Source: Chryseobacterium aureum (lineage in GTDB: Bacteria; Bacteroidota; Bacteroidia; Flavobacteriales; Weeksellaceae). Taken from it: a DNA stretch of 64,000 bases. The notes under the pieces are model-generated. The model searched no databases. It saw only the letters and a list, made by a program, of their open reading frames with translations, and was not told the DNA's origin. The translations under genes and the position numbers were made by a program. This document shows, piece after piece, positions 36,327 to 46,000 of the stretch; positions within the stretch are counted from its first letter, which is position 1; the number at the start of each line of letters is the position of its first letter. The stretch spans positions 3,162,001 to 3,226,000 of the forward strand of contig NZ_CP034661.1 of assembly GCF_003971235.1 (NCBI RefSeq), read 5' to 3'.

Positions 36327-37481
36327 ATGACAACAAAATTTGATTTACTCGTTGTAGGAGGTGGAATTTTAGGAACATTCCACGCTTATCATGCGCTGAA
36401 GAAAAATCTTAAGGTAGCGTTACTGGAAAGAAATTCTGTTCCTCAGGGTGCCACGGTAAGAAATTTCGGGCAGGTAGTACCTTCCGGAATGGATCTTAAA
36501 TGGCAGAATTTCGGAAGAGAAAGCCTTGCTATATACCATGAACTTCATGATCAGGCAGATCTTACCATCAGGCAAAACGGTTCCATCTATATTGCTTCAA
36601 ATGACGAAGAACTTCAGCTGATTGAAGAGCTTTATGAAATCAACAGAAATAATGATTATGAATCTGTTTTACTATCCAAAAACGACTGCATTAAAAAATT
36701 TGACGGACTCCGTTCCGACTATTGCAAAGGTGGCTTATTTTTCCCGCAGGAGCTTTCGGTAGATTCTGCAGATATGATTGTAAAGCTTCACAAGCTGCTT
36801 CAGGAAAAAATGGGTTTGAAAATTTTCTACAATACAACCGTACTGGAAACCCATGAAGATGATCAGAAATGTACAGCTGTTACGGCTGACGGAACGGAAT
36901 TTAATGCTTCCAAAATCATAATCTGCGGGGGACACGAGTTCAAAACTTTATATCCTAAAGTATTAAATGACAGCGATCTGGAAGTAAGTAAACTTCAGAT
37001 GCTTCAAACCAAACCACAGGGTATTTATTCGCTGCAGGGAAATATTCTTACGGGGCTTTCCGTGAGAAGATATGAATCATTCAGAGAGTGTCCTTCTTTT
37101 CAGAAAATCAAGGCTTTAGAAGATCCAAACTCATTTGAAAAGAAGTATGGAGTTCATATTTTATTCAAGCAGGCGCTGGACGGTTCGGTCATCATCGGAG
37201 ATTCTCATGAATATGCAGATGCTAAAAATGCAGATGATCTGGGGTATGATCTTAATATGGAGATTGATGAATTCATGATTCATGAAGCGAAGAAAATCAT
37301 TGATTTACCCACGTATGAAATTCAGAGAAGGTGGTTCGGAGTCTATTCCCAGTGCAAAACGAAAGATATTTTTGAGCACAGCCCATCTGCCAATATTCAT
37401 ATTGTAACAGGGATCGGAGGAAAAGGAATGACAGGAAGCGGAGGATTCTCTAAGTTTAATATCGAAAAAATTTACGCATAA
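36327..37481 (+). CDS. FAD-dependent oxidoreductase, TIGR03364-like
   Basis: This 384-aa protein belongs to the DAO (D-amino-acid oxidase-like) superfamily. The FAD motif is VVGGGILGTFHAYHAL near the N-terminus and the C-terminal flavin loop is TGIGGKGMTGSGG. Its partner is a phosphonatase-like hydrolase 8 bp downstream. That pairing defines the TIGR03364 subfamily, which has been proposed to oxidatively deaminate an aminophosphonate. It would yield a phosphonoaldehyde for the next enzyme. Family and synteny support this; the exact substrate is not shown. Confidence 0.85.
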   Translation: MTTKFDLLVVGGGILGTFHAYHALKKNLKVALLERNSVPQGATVRNFGQVVPSGMDLKWQNFGRESLAIYHELHDQADLTIRQNGSIYIASNDEELQLIEELYEINRNNDYESVLLSKNDCIKKFDGLRSDYCKGGLFFPQELSVDSADMIVKLHKLLQEKMGLKIFYNTTVLETHEDDQKCTAVTADGTEFNASKIIICGGHEFKTLYPKVLNDSDLEVSKLQMLQTKPQGIYSLQGNILTGLSVRRYESFRECPSFQKIKALEDPNSFEKKYGVHILFKQALDGSVIIGDSHEYADAKNADDLGYDLNMEIDEFMIHEAKKIIDLPTYEIQRRWFGVYSQCKTKDIFEHSPSANIHIVTGIGGKGMTGSGGFSKFNIEKIYA

Positions 37482-37488
37482 CATTGAA

Positions 37489-38157
37489 ATGAAAAATATA
37501 GAATTACTGGTTCTGGATATGGCCGGAACAACAATTGATGAAGATAATGTAGTGTACAAAACGCTTACTACCGCTGTGAATGATTACGGCTATGTGGTAA
37601 GCCTGGAAAAAGTATTATCCCGCTGTGCCGGAATGGAAAAGCTGGAAGCCATCACAAGCCTTTTAAAGGAATTGAATGGAAATGAAGAGGATGCTCATGC
37701 TATTTTTGAGAATTTCTCTGACCAGCTCAAGAAATCCTATAAAAACCTTGAGGTAAAGCCCATCAACGGCACTGAAAATTTTCTGCTGAATATGAAGTCT
37801 CAAAACAAAAAAATTGTTTTGAACACAGGGTATACTTCAGAAATTGCCCATCAGCTTTTAAATAAACTGAACTGGAAGGAAACTATTCACTTTGATGCTT
37901 TAATAACGGCAGATGATGTTTCAGAAAGCCGTCCAAGTCCTGAAATGATCTATCTTGCCATGAAAAAATTCAATATTACGGAAGCCAGTAAAGTTTTAAA
38001 AGCAGGCGATTCTGTGATCGATATTGAAGAGGGCAAAAATGCGGGTTGCGGACTAACAGTGGCGGTTCTTTCCGGAGCTCAGACCCAATCAGAGCTTGAA
38101 AAAGCGTCCCCAGATTATATTCTGAATACGATTTCTGAAGCTGAAGGTATTCTTTAA
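37489..38157 (+). CDS. phosphonatase-like HAD hydrolase (PhnX-like, TIGR03351-like)
   Basis: The 222-aa HAD-superfamily protein has the nucleophile Asp10 in VLDMAGTTIDEDN and the late motif AGDSVIDIEEGKNAGCG. The segment CAGMEKLEAI seems to align with the part of PhnX that holds the Schiff-base lysine, which makes Lys51 a candidate for that role. TIGR03351 proteins are proposed to break the C-P bond of phosphonoacetaldehyde or a close relative. It is the last gene of the TonB-MFS-oxidase-phosphonatase run. Confidence 0.87.
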   Translation: MKNIELLVLDMAGTTIDEDNVVYKTLTTAVNDYGYVVSLEKVLSRCAGMEKLEAITSLLKELNGNEEDAHAIFENFSDQLKKSYKNLEVKPINGTENFLLNMKSQNKKIVLNTGYTSEIAHQLLNKLNWKETIHFDALITADDVSESRPSPEMIYLAMKKFNITEASKVLKAGDSVIDIEEGKNAGCGLTVAVLSGAQTQSELEKASPDYILNTISEAEGIL

Positions 38158-38247
38158 CCTCTTTTTTCATCATATTTTTACTACTTCTTGACACAAATGT
38201 TTTCATGGTTTTTCTATTGGAAATGTTTGTGTTTTTTAAACCACCCC

Positions 38248-38266
38248 GTCAAATTTTCAATTTGAC
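38248..38266. repeat. GTCAAATT hairpin
   Basis: GTCAAATTTTCAATTTGAC is a perfect 8-bp stem with a 3-base loop. A related imperfect hairpin, CAAAAGTCAAAT / TTTGGCTTTTG, follows at about 38282-38306. They could serve as the terminator of the phosphonate operon, but no strong T-run follows the first one. Confidence 0.45.
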
Positions 38267-38306
38267 AGAGGTTTTCTTTTCACAAAAGTCAAATAATTTG
38301 GCTTTT

Positions 38307-38385
38307 GTCATTCTGAACGAAATGAAATGTAGTGAAGAATCTAGTGTTTTGAAAATCAATAAGATTCTTCCTTCGTCAGAATGAC
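38307..38385. repeat. CATTCTG...CAGAATG hairpin repeat, copy 2
   Basis: The left arm begins GTCATTCTGAACGAAATG and ends GAAGAATCT; the right arm is AGATTCTTCCTTCGTCAG plus AATGAC. The arms pair over about 20 bp. This is the same family as the repeat at 31625-31700. Confidence 0.7.
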
Positions 38386-38484
38386 ACTTTTGAAACTGCG
38401 TCGATGTAATGTATCCAATTGAAGGTTTTAAAATTTTTCGTTAAACTTTTAATTATCAATTAATTAACTTTCAATTCATAAATA

Positions 38485-38539
38485 TTTACAAATAGTAAAC
38501 TAATTTTACAATAGTTAAAAATTAATTACTATTTGTAAA
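38485..38539. promoter_or_regulatory. TTTACAAATAGTAA inverted repeat / possible operator
   Basis: TTTACAAATAGTAA (38485-38498) is perfectly inverted at 38526-38539. A degenerate direct copy, TTTACAATAGTTAA, lies between them near 38505. The three words are about 20 bp apart, on one face of the helix. The array ends 30 bp before the alkaline-phosphatase start, so it may bind a regulator of that gene. Confidence 0.5.
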
Positions 38540-38569
38540 CTTTCACAACGCTCAAAAACCTATTTCCCA

Positions 38570-40423
38570 ATGAAAACAAAACTATTCCCAATGGCTGTTG
38601 TAATGAGCTGTTTCCTTGGAGCTCAGACCAAAAAAGTACTTTTTATCGGTATTGACGGATGCCGTGCAGATGTCATGATGTCTACACCTACTCCCAACAT
38701 TCAAAACCTCATCAGTCAGTCTATTTATTCTATCGACGGGCTTTGCGCTGCCACTACCTGGAGCGGAAACGGATGGAGTACCATGCTGACGGGTGTATGG
38801 CATACCAAACACAATGTTCAGGACAATAATTTTACCAGCCCGAACTATGTAAATTATCCGGATTTTTTAACAAGAGCAGAGACTTATAATCCGGCTTTAA
38901 GAACTATTTCTCTGGCTCACTGGTCTCCTATCAATGATAAAATTATTAAAACAGCAGATGTAAAAACCAACCTGTCAACAGATCTTGCCGTGAAAAATGC
39001 TGCAGTAAACGCCTTACAGAATGACAATCCTGATATTCTCTTTGTAGATTTTGATGATGTAGACCATGCAGGACATTCTTATGGATTCTCATCCTCTGTT
39101 TCTCAATATGTCAATTCTATTAAAACTACAGACGCTTATATTGGAGAGATTGTCGCAGCTATGAAAAACAGGCCTTCTTACAGCAACGAAGACTGGTTGG
39201 TTGTATTAACCACCGATCACGGAGCCATTGAAAGTTCTCACGGAGGCGGAAATCTTACGGAAAGAAACATTTTTACGGTGTATTCTAATCCCGGATTTAC
39301 TCCGCAGCAGATCAGCAAAACTGTTTTGGAATCCAATACCACCTTTAATCAATTGAATTTTCCTGCAGGAACTTATGCAAAACCAGCCAGTCAGACTCCT
39401 TTTAATTTTGGAGCCAATCAGGATTTTACGATTGAATTTTGGGTAAAACCGAATGCAGCCTATTCCAGTGATCCAGTGATGATCAGTAATAAAAACTGGG
39501 TAAACGGAAAAAATAAAGGATTTGTTTTCTCAGGCTATTCCGGACAGACTTTTAAGATGAATATCGGGGACGGAACGAACAGAATTGATCTTGTTGGCGG
39601 AAAAATGGAAACCAATAAGTGGAAACATATTGCCGCAAGCTTTGACAGAGATGGTCTTGTAACATTATATGAGGATGGTGTGCCGGTAACGTTTGCTAAA
39701 ATGAATACCATCGGAAATATTGATTCCGGACTTCCATTAACCTTAAACCAGGATGGAACGAATGCTTACGGAATTAATCTGGCGGCTTCCTATAAAGATG
39801 TAAGAATCTGGAAATCGGCTCTTCCGAATGATGTTATCGTGAATTGGGCGAACCAGGATATTACAACTTCGCATCCTTATTATTCTCAATTATTAGCCAA
39901 TTGGAAATGCAATGGAACTTCAGGAAATACCTTGGCAGACTCTGGTCCAAATGCGAATAACATGACTGTGACAGGTTCTCTTACTTACAATGCAAACACA
40001 GTGAATAATTTTAAAGTGTATGATTATACCTCAACAACAAGAGAAACAGACCACTTCCCTACGGTATTAAACTGGCTTTGTATTCCGGTGCAGTCTTCAT
40101 GGGGAATTGACGGGGTCAACAGAATTTCGGTATGTTCCAACAATCTGTTGTCGGCAAAAGAAACTAAGGTAACCGCTGATGATTTCAAAATCTATCCTAA
40201 TCCTGTTTCAACATTCATTGGCATCCAGTATCAGTCTGAGGATAAGGAAATTAAAGCAGAAATTATCGACAGTAAAGGAGCTCTTGTTTCCACATCACAC
40301 TTTCAGTCTTCAAGAGGTTTTTACGATGAAAAAATAAATATTGGAAACCTTCCGGCCGGACTGTATTTCATTAAAATCAATGGAAGTAAAAAGTCGGTGA
40401 CCAAGACATTTATCAAGAAATAA
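38570..40423 (+). CDS. secreted alkaline-phosphatase-superfamily enzyme with LamG and T9SS sorting domains
   Basis: This 617-aa protein has a signal peptide (about residues 1-19), then an alkaline-phosphatase-superfamily domain. Metal-binding-type motifs are FIGIDGCRAD, VDFDDVDHAGH and TTDHGAIESSHGGG. The nucleophile is likely a Thr or Ser in the TTWSGNGWSTMLTG segment. A LamG/concanavalin-like domain spans about residues 265-440 (DFTIEFWVKPN). A type IX secretion sorting domain ends the protein (FKIYPNPVSTFIGIQ to TKTFIKK). It may release phosphate or phosphonate groups outside the cell. Close alternatives are a nucleotide pyrophosphatase or a phosphonoacetate hydrolase. Confidence 0.85.
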   Translation: MKTKLFPMAVVMSCFLGAQTKKVLFIGIDGCRADVMMSTPTPNIQNLISQSIYSIDGLCAATTWSGNGWSTMLTGVWHTKHNVQDNNFTSPNYVNYPDFLTRAETYNPALRTISLAHWSPINDKIIKTADVKTNLSTDLAVKNAAVNALQNDNPDILFVDFDDVDHAGHSYGFSSSVSQYVNSIKTTDAYIGEIVAAMKNRPSYSNEDWLVVLTTDHGAIESSHGGGNLTERNIFTVYSNPGFTPQQISKTVLESNTTFNQLNFPAGTYAKPASQTPFNFGANQDFTIEFWVKPNAAYSSDPVMISNKNWVNGKNKGFVFSGYSGQTFKMNIGDGTNRIDLVGGKMETNKWKHIAASFDRDGLVTLYEDGVPVTFAKMNTIGNIDSGLPLTLNQDGTNAYGINLAASYKDVRIWKSALPNDVIVNWANQDITTSHPYYSQLLANWKCNGTSGNTLADSGPNANNMTVTGSLTYNANTVNNFKVYDYTSTTRETDHFPTVLNWLCIPVQSSWGIDGVNRISVCSNNLLSAKETKVTADDFKIYPNPVSTFIGIQYQSEDKEIKAEIIDSKGALVSTSHFQSSRGFYDEKINIGNLPAGLYFIKINGSKKSVTKTFIKK

Positions 40424-40450
40424 AAAATAAAGCAATTAGATTTAATTTGT

Positions 40451-40496
40451 AATATTAGAACAAGGATATTCCTATCCGAGTTCTAATATTTTTTTG
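40451..40496. terminator. bidirectional terminator after the alkaline-phosphatase gene
   Basis: The arms AATATTAGAAC (40451-40461) and GTTCTAATATT (40480-40490) pair perfectly over 11 bp and are followed by a T-run. It separates convergent genes. Confidence 0.85.
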
Positions 40497-40497
40497 T

Positions 40498-40986
40498 TTA
40501 TCTGTTGAAAATCAGCTCCATTTGCACGTCTGCACGGTCATACTCTGCCTGGCCGATAGGAGTATGAATAAAGCCCAGCTTTTCGTAAAGCTTAATCGCC
40601 GGAACCAAAATAGAATTGGTCACTAAAAAGACTTTTGCTGCTTTCAATTCTTTTGCTTTTTCCACTAGGGTACTTCCCAGCAGATAGCCTAATTTTTTCC
40701 CTTGAGCTCTAGGACTTACCGCCATCTTTGAAAGCTCAAAAGTAAGGGGATTATCTTCTGTTTTTACTAATGCGCAGGTTCCTACAACTTCTCCATCCAA
40801 TAAAGCAAAAGCAATGTGCCCCTCTTTATTTAAAATTTCCTCTTCCGGATGATCCAGCAACTTATAATCTCCTGCTTCCATCACAAAAAATGTTTTGATC
40901 CATTCTTCATTTAAAGCTTTGAAGGCTTGTTTATACTGAGGCTCATACGCAACAATTTTTACTTCATTCCTGATATCATTCATCAC
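40498..40986 (-). CDS. GNAT family N-acetyltransferase
   Basis: The 162-aa protein is a GNAT-fold acetyltransferase. The acetyl-CoA site is seen in KMAVSPRAQGKKLGYLLGSTLVEKA, with the characteristic Q/R-x-x-G-x-G/A-like loop as RAQGKKLG. The acceptor is unknown. It follows the MocR gene by 11 bp, which suggests co-transcription. A second start one codon later is possible. Confidence 0.9.
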   Translation of the reverse strand: MMNDIRNEVKIVAYEPQYKQAFKALNEEWIKTFFVMEAGDYKLLDHPEEEILNKEGHIAFALLDGEVVGTCALVKTEDNPLTFELSKMAVSPRAQGKKLGYLLGSTLVEKAKELKAAKVFLVTNSILVPAIKLYEKLGFIHTPIGQAEYDRADVQMELIFNR

Positions 40987-40997
40987 TATAAGGTTTA

Positions 40998-42413
40998 TTA
41001 CATTCTGTTTTTTATCATTTTTCCCAGCTTTTCCAGATCACTTTCTACCCGGTCAGTCCATTCCAAAGCATAGTTCAGCCGCATACAGTTCTGATACTGA
41101 CTATACTGTGAAAACATTCTTCCCGGGGCAAAGTTTATTTTCTGGCTTACGGCTGCATCATAAAGATCTTCTGTACAGATTCTTTTATCCAGTTCCAGCC
41201 AGAGCATAAATCCTCCTTTAGGCTCGGAGATTTTTGTATTATCGGGAAAGTATTCAACTACCGATTTCTGAATCTGGAGGTAATTGGCATACAGTTTTTT
41301 CCTGAACATTCTCAGATGGTGATCATACCGTCCGTGTGCCAAAAAATCCGCAATCACATCTGAAAACAAAGATGGCCCGCTTACCGTCTGAACCAATTTC
41401 TGGCGGATAATCTTTTCTTTAAATTTTCCGGGAGCCACCCATCCTACTCTGAAGCCCGGGGCCAATGTTTTAGAAACTGAGCCTACCCACATCACAATTC
41501 CCGCTTCATCGTAAAATTTACAAGGCTTCGGTCTTCCTGCTCCAAAATAAATGTTTCCATAAACATCATCTTCCACTAAAGGAACATTGTGTTCGGTGAG
41601 CATTCTTACCAGTTCTTTTTTATTCTCATCTGGCATCTGAAAACCCAGCGGATTATTATAATTCACCACAAAACAGCATGCGGAAAGCTTCGGAAGCACC
41701 TTTTTAAGCTCATCCAAGTCTACTCCGGTGATCGGATGGGTAGGAATTTCTACAGCCTTCAGCCCTAATAACTGAATGGCCTGAAGAATTCCAAAATAAA
41801 CCGGGCTTTCTACCGCCACCGAATCTCCCGGCTGTGTCACTGCCATTAGGCAGTTATAAACAGCATTCATTGCGCCGGAAGTGATCACGAGATCATCTTC
41901 TGTTATTTTACCTTCCATCACCATTGACCATTTTGCGATTTCCCGGCGAAGCACTTCACTTCCCTGTACGGGTTCATAATTGGTTCCGCTGTCACTTTTT
42001 CTTTTGATGACATCAATCATACATTTCTTCATCTTGGAAACCGGAAGAAGGCTTTTGCCCGGAATTCCCAATCCAAACTGGGTAATGTCTGTTCCTCCAA
42101 TCACCCCAAATACTTTATCAATAAGGTCCTGTGGTGTATTTTTTCTTTCCGAAACTTTCATCTGGGCCACAGAAGGCAGCGCCAGCTTTCGTTGGGAAGT
42201 CTGGCTTACATAGTACCCATATTTCGGGCGAGATTCTACCAGAGAGCGGCTTTCCAGTTCCATGTACGCCTGTTTTATAGTGTTCAGGCTTACATTATAT
42301 AATTTCTGGGCACTTCTGAGTGATGGCAGCCTGTCACCAAACTGAAGGGTTTCGCTTTTAATCTGCTCGGTGACAGAATTGGCTATTTTTAGATACAGAA
42401 CATCTTTAGACAT
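40998..42413 (-). CDS. MocR-type GntR/aminotransferase transcriptional regulator
   Basis: The 471-aa protein combines an N-terminal GntR winged helix (about residues 9-75; SAQKLYNVSLNTIKQAYMEL) with a C-terminal fold-type I aminotransferase domain. The PLP lysine is in VGSVSKTLAPGFRVGW. MocR proteins such as PdxR and GabR use PLP as a sensor rather than as a catalyst. The target genes are not shown; the next gene is a GNAT. Confidence 0.92.
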   Translation of the reverse strand: MSKDVLYLKIANSVTEQIKSETLQFGDRLPSLRSAQKLYNVSLNTIKQAYMELESRSLVESRPKYGYYVSQTSQRKLALPSVAQMKVSERKNTPQDLIDKVFGVIGGTDITQFGLGIPGKSLLPVSKMKKCMIDVIKRKSDSGTNYEPVQGSEVLRREIAKWSMVMEGKITEDDLVITSGAMNAVYNCLMAVTQPGDSVAVESPVYFGILQAIQLLGLKAVEIPTHPITGVDLDELKKVLPKLSACCFVVNYNNPLGFQMPDENKKELVRMLTEHNVPLVEDDVYGNIYFGAGRPKPCKFYDEAGIVMWVGSVSKTLAPGFRVGWVAPGKFKEKIIRQKLVQTVSGPSLFSDVIADFLAHGRYDHHLRMFRKKLYANYLQIQKSVVEYFPDNTKISEPKGGFMLWLELDKRICTEDLYDAAVSQKINFAPGRMFSQYSQYQNCMRLNYALEWTDRVESDLEKLGKMIKNRM

Positions 42414-42455
42414 AGAATCCGGGGGTTTATGTAAATGTACAATTTTATCACATTT

Positions 42456-42824
42456 TTATTCAGGATTCAGCCAGCTGATCATACTGCTGATACTGCTTCT
42501 TAACTGTTCCGGATCTTTGAAATTAGGGGTTTTATTATTGTTAAAATATCTTTCAGCCCGGGAAAAGAAATTTCTCTTTTCCTCGTCTGGCATCTTATCT
42601 TTAGTATAGATTCTGAAAGAGATCTGATCAGTTTCGTTCAGGACCAGACTGGCAAAAGCAACCACTTTCTTCCCGTTTTTAGCCAAAAGAAAAGGAAGTC
42701 CGAAACTTTGGTCTGCCAATTTCAGATTCTGCGTTTCCAGAAAAATGTTTTTCAGCATCCACATGTCTGATACATAAGCTTCAGCATATTGAAACTGTTT
42801 CTGATGTTGACTGATTGTTTCCAT
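42456..42824 (-). CDS. hypothetical protein
   Basis: This 122-aa soluble protein was not recognised. It contains a central FGLPFLLAKNGKKVVAFASLVL segment that resembles a beta-strand pair of an acetyltransferase-like fold. A C-terminal Arg/Asn-rich tail ends in SMISWLNPE. It lies 42 bp upstream of the MocR gene in the same direction. Confidence 0.55.
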   Translation of the reverse strand: METISQHQKQFQYAEAYVSDMWMLKNIFLETQNLKLADQSFGLPFLLAKNGKKVVAFASLVLNETDQISFRIYTKDKMPDEEKRNFFSRAERYFNNNKTPNFKDPEQLRSSISSMISWLNPE

Positions 42825-42984
42825 ATTTTTCTTCTTTAGCTAAACAAAATTATGGAGTATTTACTTTTGGATACAGATACAGAACTATACAATATTATGG
42901 GTACAGATTGTATTGCATGACATTTTACTTTCCGGAAGATCATACATTCATTATAATCAATACCCTTTTTAGGAGGAATATCCA

Positions 42985-43020
42985 TAAAAACAGGCTGTTT
43001 CCAATGAAAACAGCCTGTGC
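42985..43020 (-). terminator. terminator after the AAA+ gene
   Basis: ACAGGCTGTTT (42990-43000) and AAACAGCCTGT (43008-43018) form a perfect 11-bp stem. On the minus strand the stem is followed by a T-run (GTTTTTATGG). It ends the leftward operon that starts near 51.9 kb. Confidence 0.88.
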
Positions 43021-43040
43021 AGGAATTTAAAATCTCATGG

Positions 43041-46000
43041 TTATTGTTCTGCTTTTTTAAGGACTTCCCTGATGCCTTCCAACCCATCTCCAAATTGTGC
43101 CAAGAGTGCTACAATCTGTGACATTCTATCATTTTCACCCAGTCCTTTTAACGTTTTATTTTTAATAAAGGTTTTCTTGATTTCATTCCATCGTTCTGTT
43201 TCTTCTTCTGATAGAATACCTATCAGTTCTTTCAGTTTCAGCATATTGGCTTCTGCTCCCGTTGTCAGCGTCTGAGATTCATTCTGATAGTGATCCAGAA
43301 CAATCTGAGTAACCTCACTGTCTTTCAGAATCGGCTGTATCTGGGCAATCAGTTTATTCATGTTACGGTAAGATCCCTGCAGCTTGAATGGCGGTTCATT
43401 TCTGTAATCGTCTGACATGGCTGCTGAGGCAATATATTCTTTGTTTACTTTTAGCACCATATTTCTCACTGTGATGGTATTTTTCAGTACCGCTCTGAAA
43501 TCTGATATTTCATTGGAGCTAAAATTTCCTTTCAGGTTGTCGGCAGGATTATCTGTAAGTACACAATCATAAAGTTCATACAGGTTTTCCATTCCTGGAT
43601 TTGTTAATCTGGTCAGATATTCATTAGACATTAAAGCATTTTCAATAAGACTCAGGTCAAAAAGTTCTTTTTTTGATCCGGAAATTTCTCCAAGGTTGTA
43701 CGTATCTGAACGGTTGGCCAGCATGTCCGGAATTTTAAACTTCTCTCCACTTTCCGTATAGGGGTTTCCTGCCATGACAAGGCAGAATCTTTTGGATCTG
43801 AGGTCATAGGTTTTACTTTCTCCATTGTAGATTCCTTCAATCTTTCTCTGGCCGTCTGCCAGGGAAATGAATTTCTGTAAAAACTCTGGATTACAATGCT
43901 GGATATCATCAAGGTAAAGCATGACATTATCTCCCATTTCCAGGGCGAGATTCAGTTTTTCAAGTTCCTGTCTTGCTCCTGCATTTTTGGCTTCGGAAGG
44001 ATCTGTTGATACAATATCATACCCTAAAGAAGGCCCATTGATCTTCATAAATACCAACCCCATCCTTTCAGCCATATACTCCATCAGGGTCGTTTTTCCA
44101 TATCCGGGAGGAGAAACGAGAAGAAGCATACTCATCCTGTCTGTTCTTTTGTCAGCTCCCGCCGTTCCCAACTGCTTGGCAAGGTTTGCCCCGATGAGAG
44201 GGAAATAAACATCATTAATCAGTTTATTTCGTACAAAAGAGCTGAATATCTGAGGTTTGAAGGTATCCAGTTTTAATGCTTTTTTCTTTTCATCTACCCA
44301 ACTGTATTTCAATTCCTGCAAGCGTTTGTATTTCGGAACGGTAACAGTATTAAAATAGTTCAGACGGGATACAAATTCAAAGTAGTTAAGATGATATTCT
44401 GTATCTTTTTCCAGAGACTTCAGCTCTTTCAGCGTTACTTCACAAGCAATGTGCCTGATATTTTTCGGATCAAACTTCTGGGTGATCAAAAATCCTGCTG
44501 CTTCCTGTACGATATTTTCATCAGCTTCAGGATCCATTGCCTGTAATGCGCTTTCAGCAATATAATAACACGCTGAAGGATATTGATACATAGCCTGTAA
44601 CTGCGCAATAAACTCCAGATCTTTGCCTTTTTCTTTGAGTGCTTTCATGAAAAGTTCGTACAGAGTGGCGGCTTTTTCCGAGATCAGGAAGTTTTCTTTA
44701 TCCTCTTTTTTCAGGTAGATGGCTGCATTGATACAATCCGTTTCTTTAAAGATCCCATGGGCTGATGCAAATGATTTCATTTCTTCTGAAAGTTGTTTGC
44801 TCAGGTATTCAAATTCCTGTTTTACCGTGAAAGAACGGGTAATAATGGCTGCCGCTTCAAACTGTTGGGTGTAATATGCTTTTCTTTCATTTTCGAGGAA
44901 AAACCAGAACAGCCGGGCAAGGGTTCTTTCCATTGCTGTAAACCTCATCAGTCCCAGTTCATTGTTTATCTGCTGCAGTTTGAGAACAATCTTTTCGGCA
45001 TCTTTATCATGGATTCCTTTAACCAGTCCTTCTCCAAAATGCTCTGAAGTAAAATCCTGTACTGCCTTTCCGTTCTCCGCTTCCGACATTATTTCCTGAT
45101 GGGCGGAAAACACATTCCAGGCAAGATATTCAAACCTTTTTACGTTGTTATTTTCTGAAATAAATTCCTGGTTCCATACATCTCTGAATTCATCGGCGGT
45201 GAAATTCAGGGGCTCATAAAAGCTTGTTCCGGTAAGGTGGTAATAGTATTGTGCATTTCTCAGCACCAGCGTGAGATCCAGTTTCTGCTGATTGACTGCA
45301 AATTTATAGTCTCCTAATGCTATAATGCTCTGCCCGTCTGCATAGATCTCTTTTTTGTCTTTCAGTTTTCTTACTGCTTCCTGCTGCTGAGTCTTTAACA
45401 GAGTCTGAATCTCTTCTGACTTTGCTGAATCTTCCCATTCTGCCAACTGCCTGGAAAGATCCCTTACTTTCTCCACCATAAGATCTGCTGCAAAATAGCC
45501 ATTGATCTCATTTTCTGAATCAAATGATTCTGCTTTGGTCTGTACGGATTTCAGGATTCTCTGTGCTGCTTCAAAGAGATTCTGGGTTCTTTTATTTCGG
45601 GTTTCGGTAAGTTGTACTCTTTTGTTCTGGAAATGTCCGTAAACTTCTTCTCTCTTACTTCCAATCTGTTCTGTAAATTCATCGAAATCAATAAATTTTG
45701 TTTCCATTTCTTCCAACTGGATGGAAAGTTTGGTCAGATATTCGTCACATTTTTCCGGAGTTTGCGAAAGTTCGAGAAAGTTGATCACAGACTGGTCAAA
45801 CAACGTAATCTGGGCCTGAAAATCCGAAGCAAGCTCTTTTCCTGAAATTTCTCTTTTTCTTTTGCTGAGCTCAAGTCTTTCCTGATTCAGTCTTGCAAAA
45901 ATCACTGAGATATTTTCAATGATCTGGGTAGACTGGGAAGTATCTTCTATTTTAAGATTGTTGACGATATCCACCAATAATTCCAGCTGGCCGGAAAGGG

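Larger units (their letters stand above)
38158..38569. other. repeat-rich intergenic region ahead of the alkaline-phosphatase gene
   Basis: This stretch of over 400 bp has no gene. It contains a small hairpin GTCAAATTTTCAATTTGAC (38248-38266), a CAAAAGTC-type hairpin, the CATTCTG repeat (38307-38385) and an array of TTTACA-type sites (38485-38539). Confidence 0.65.
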
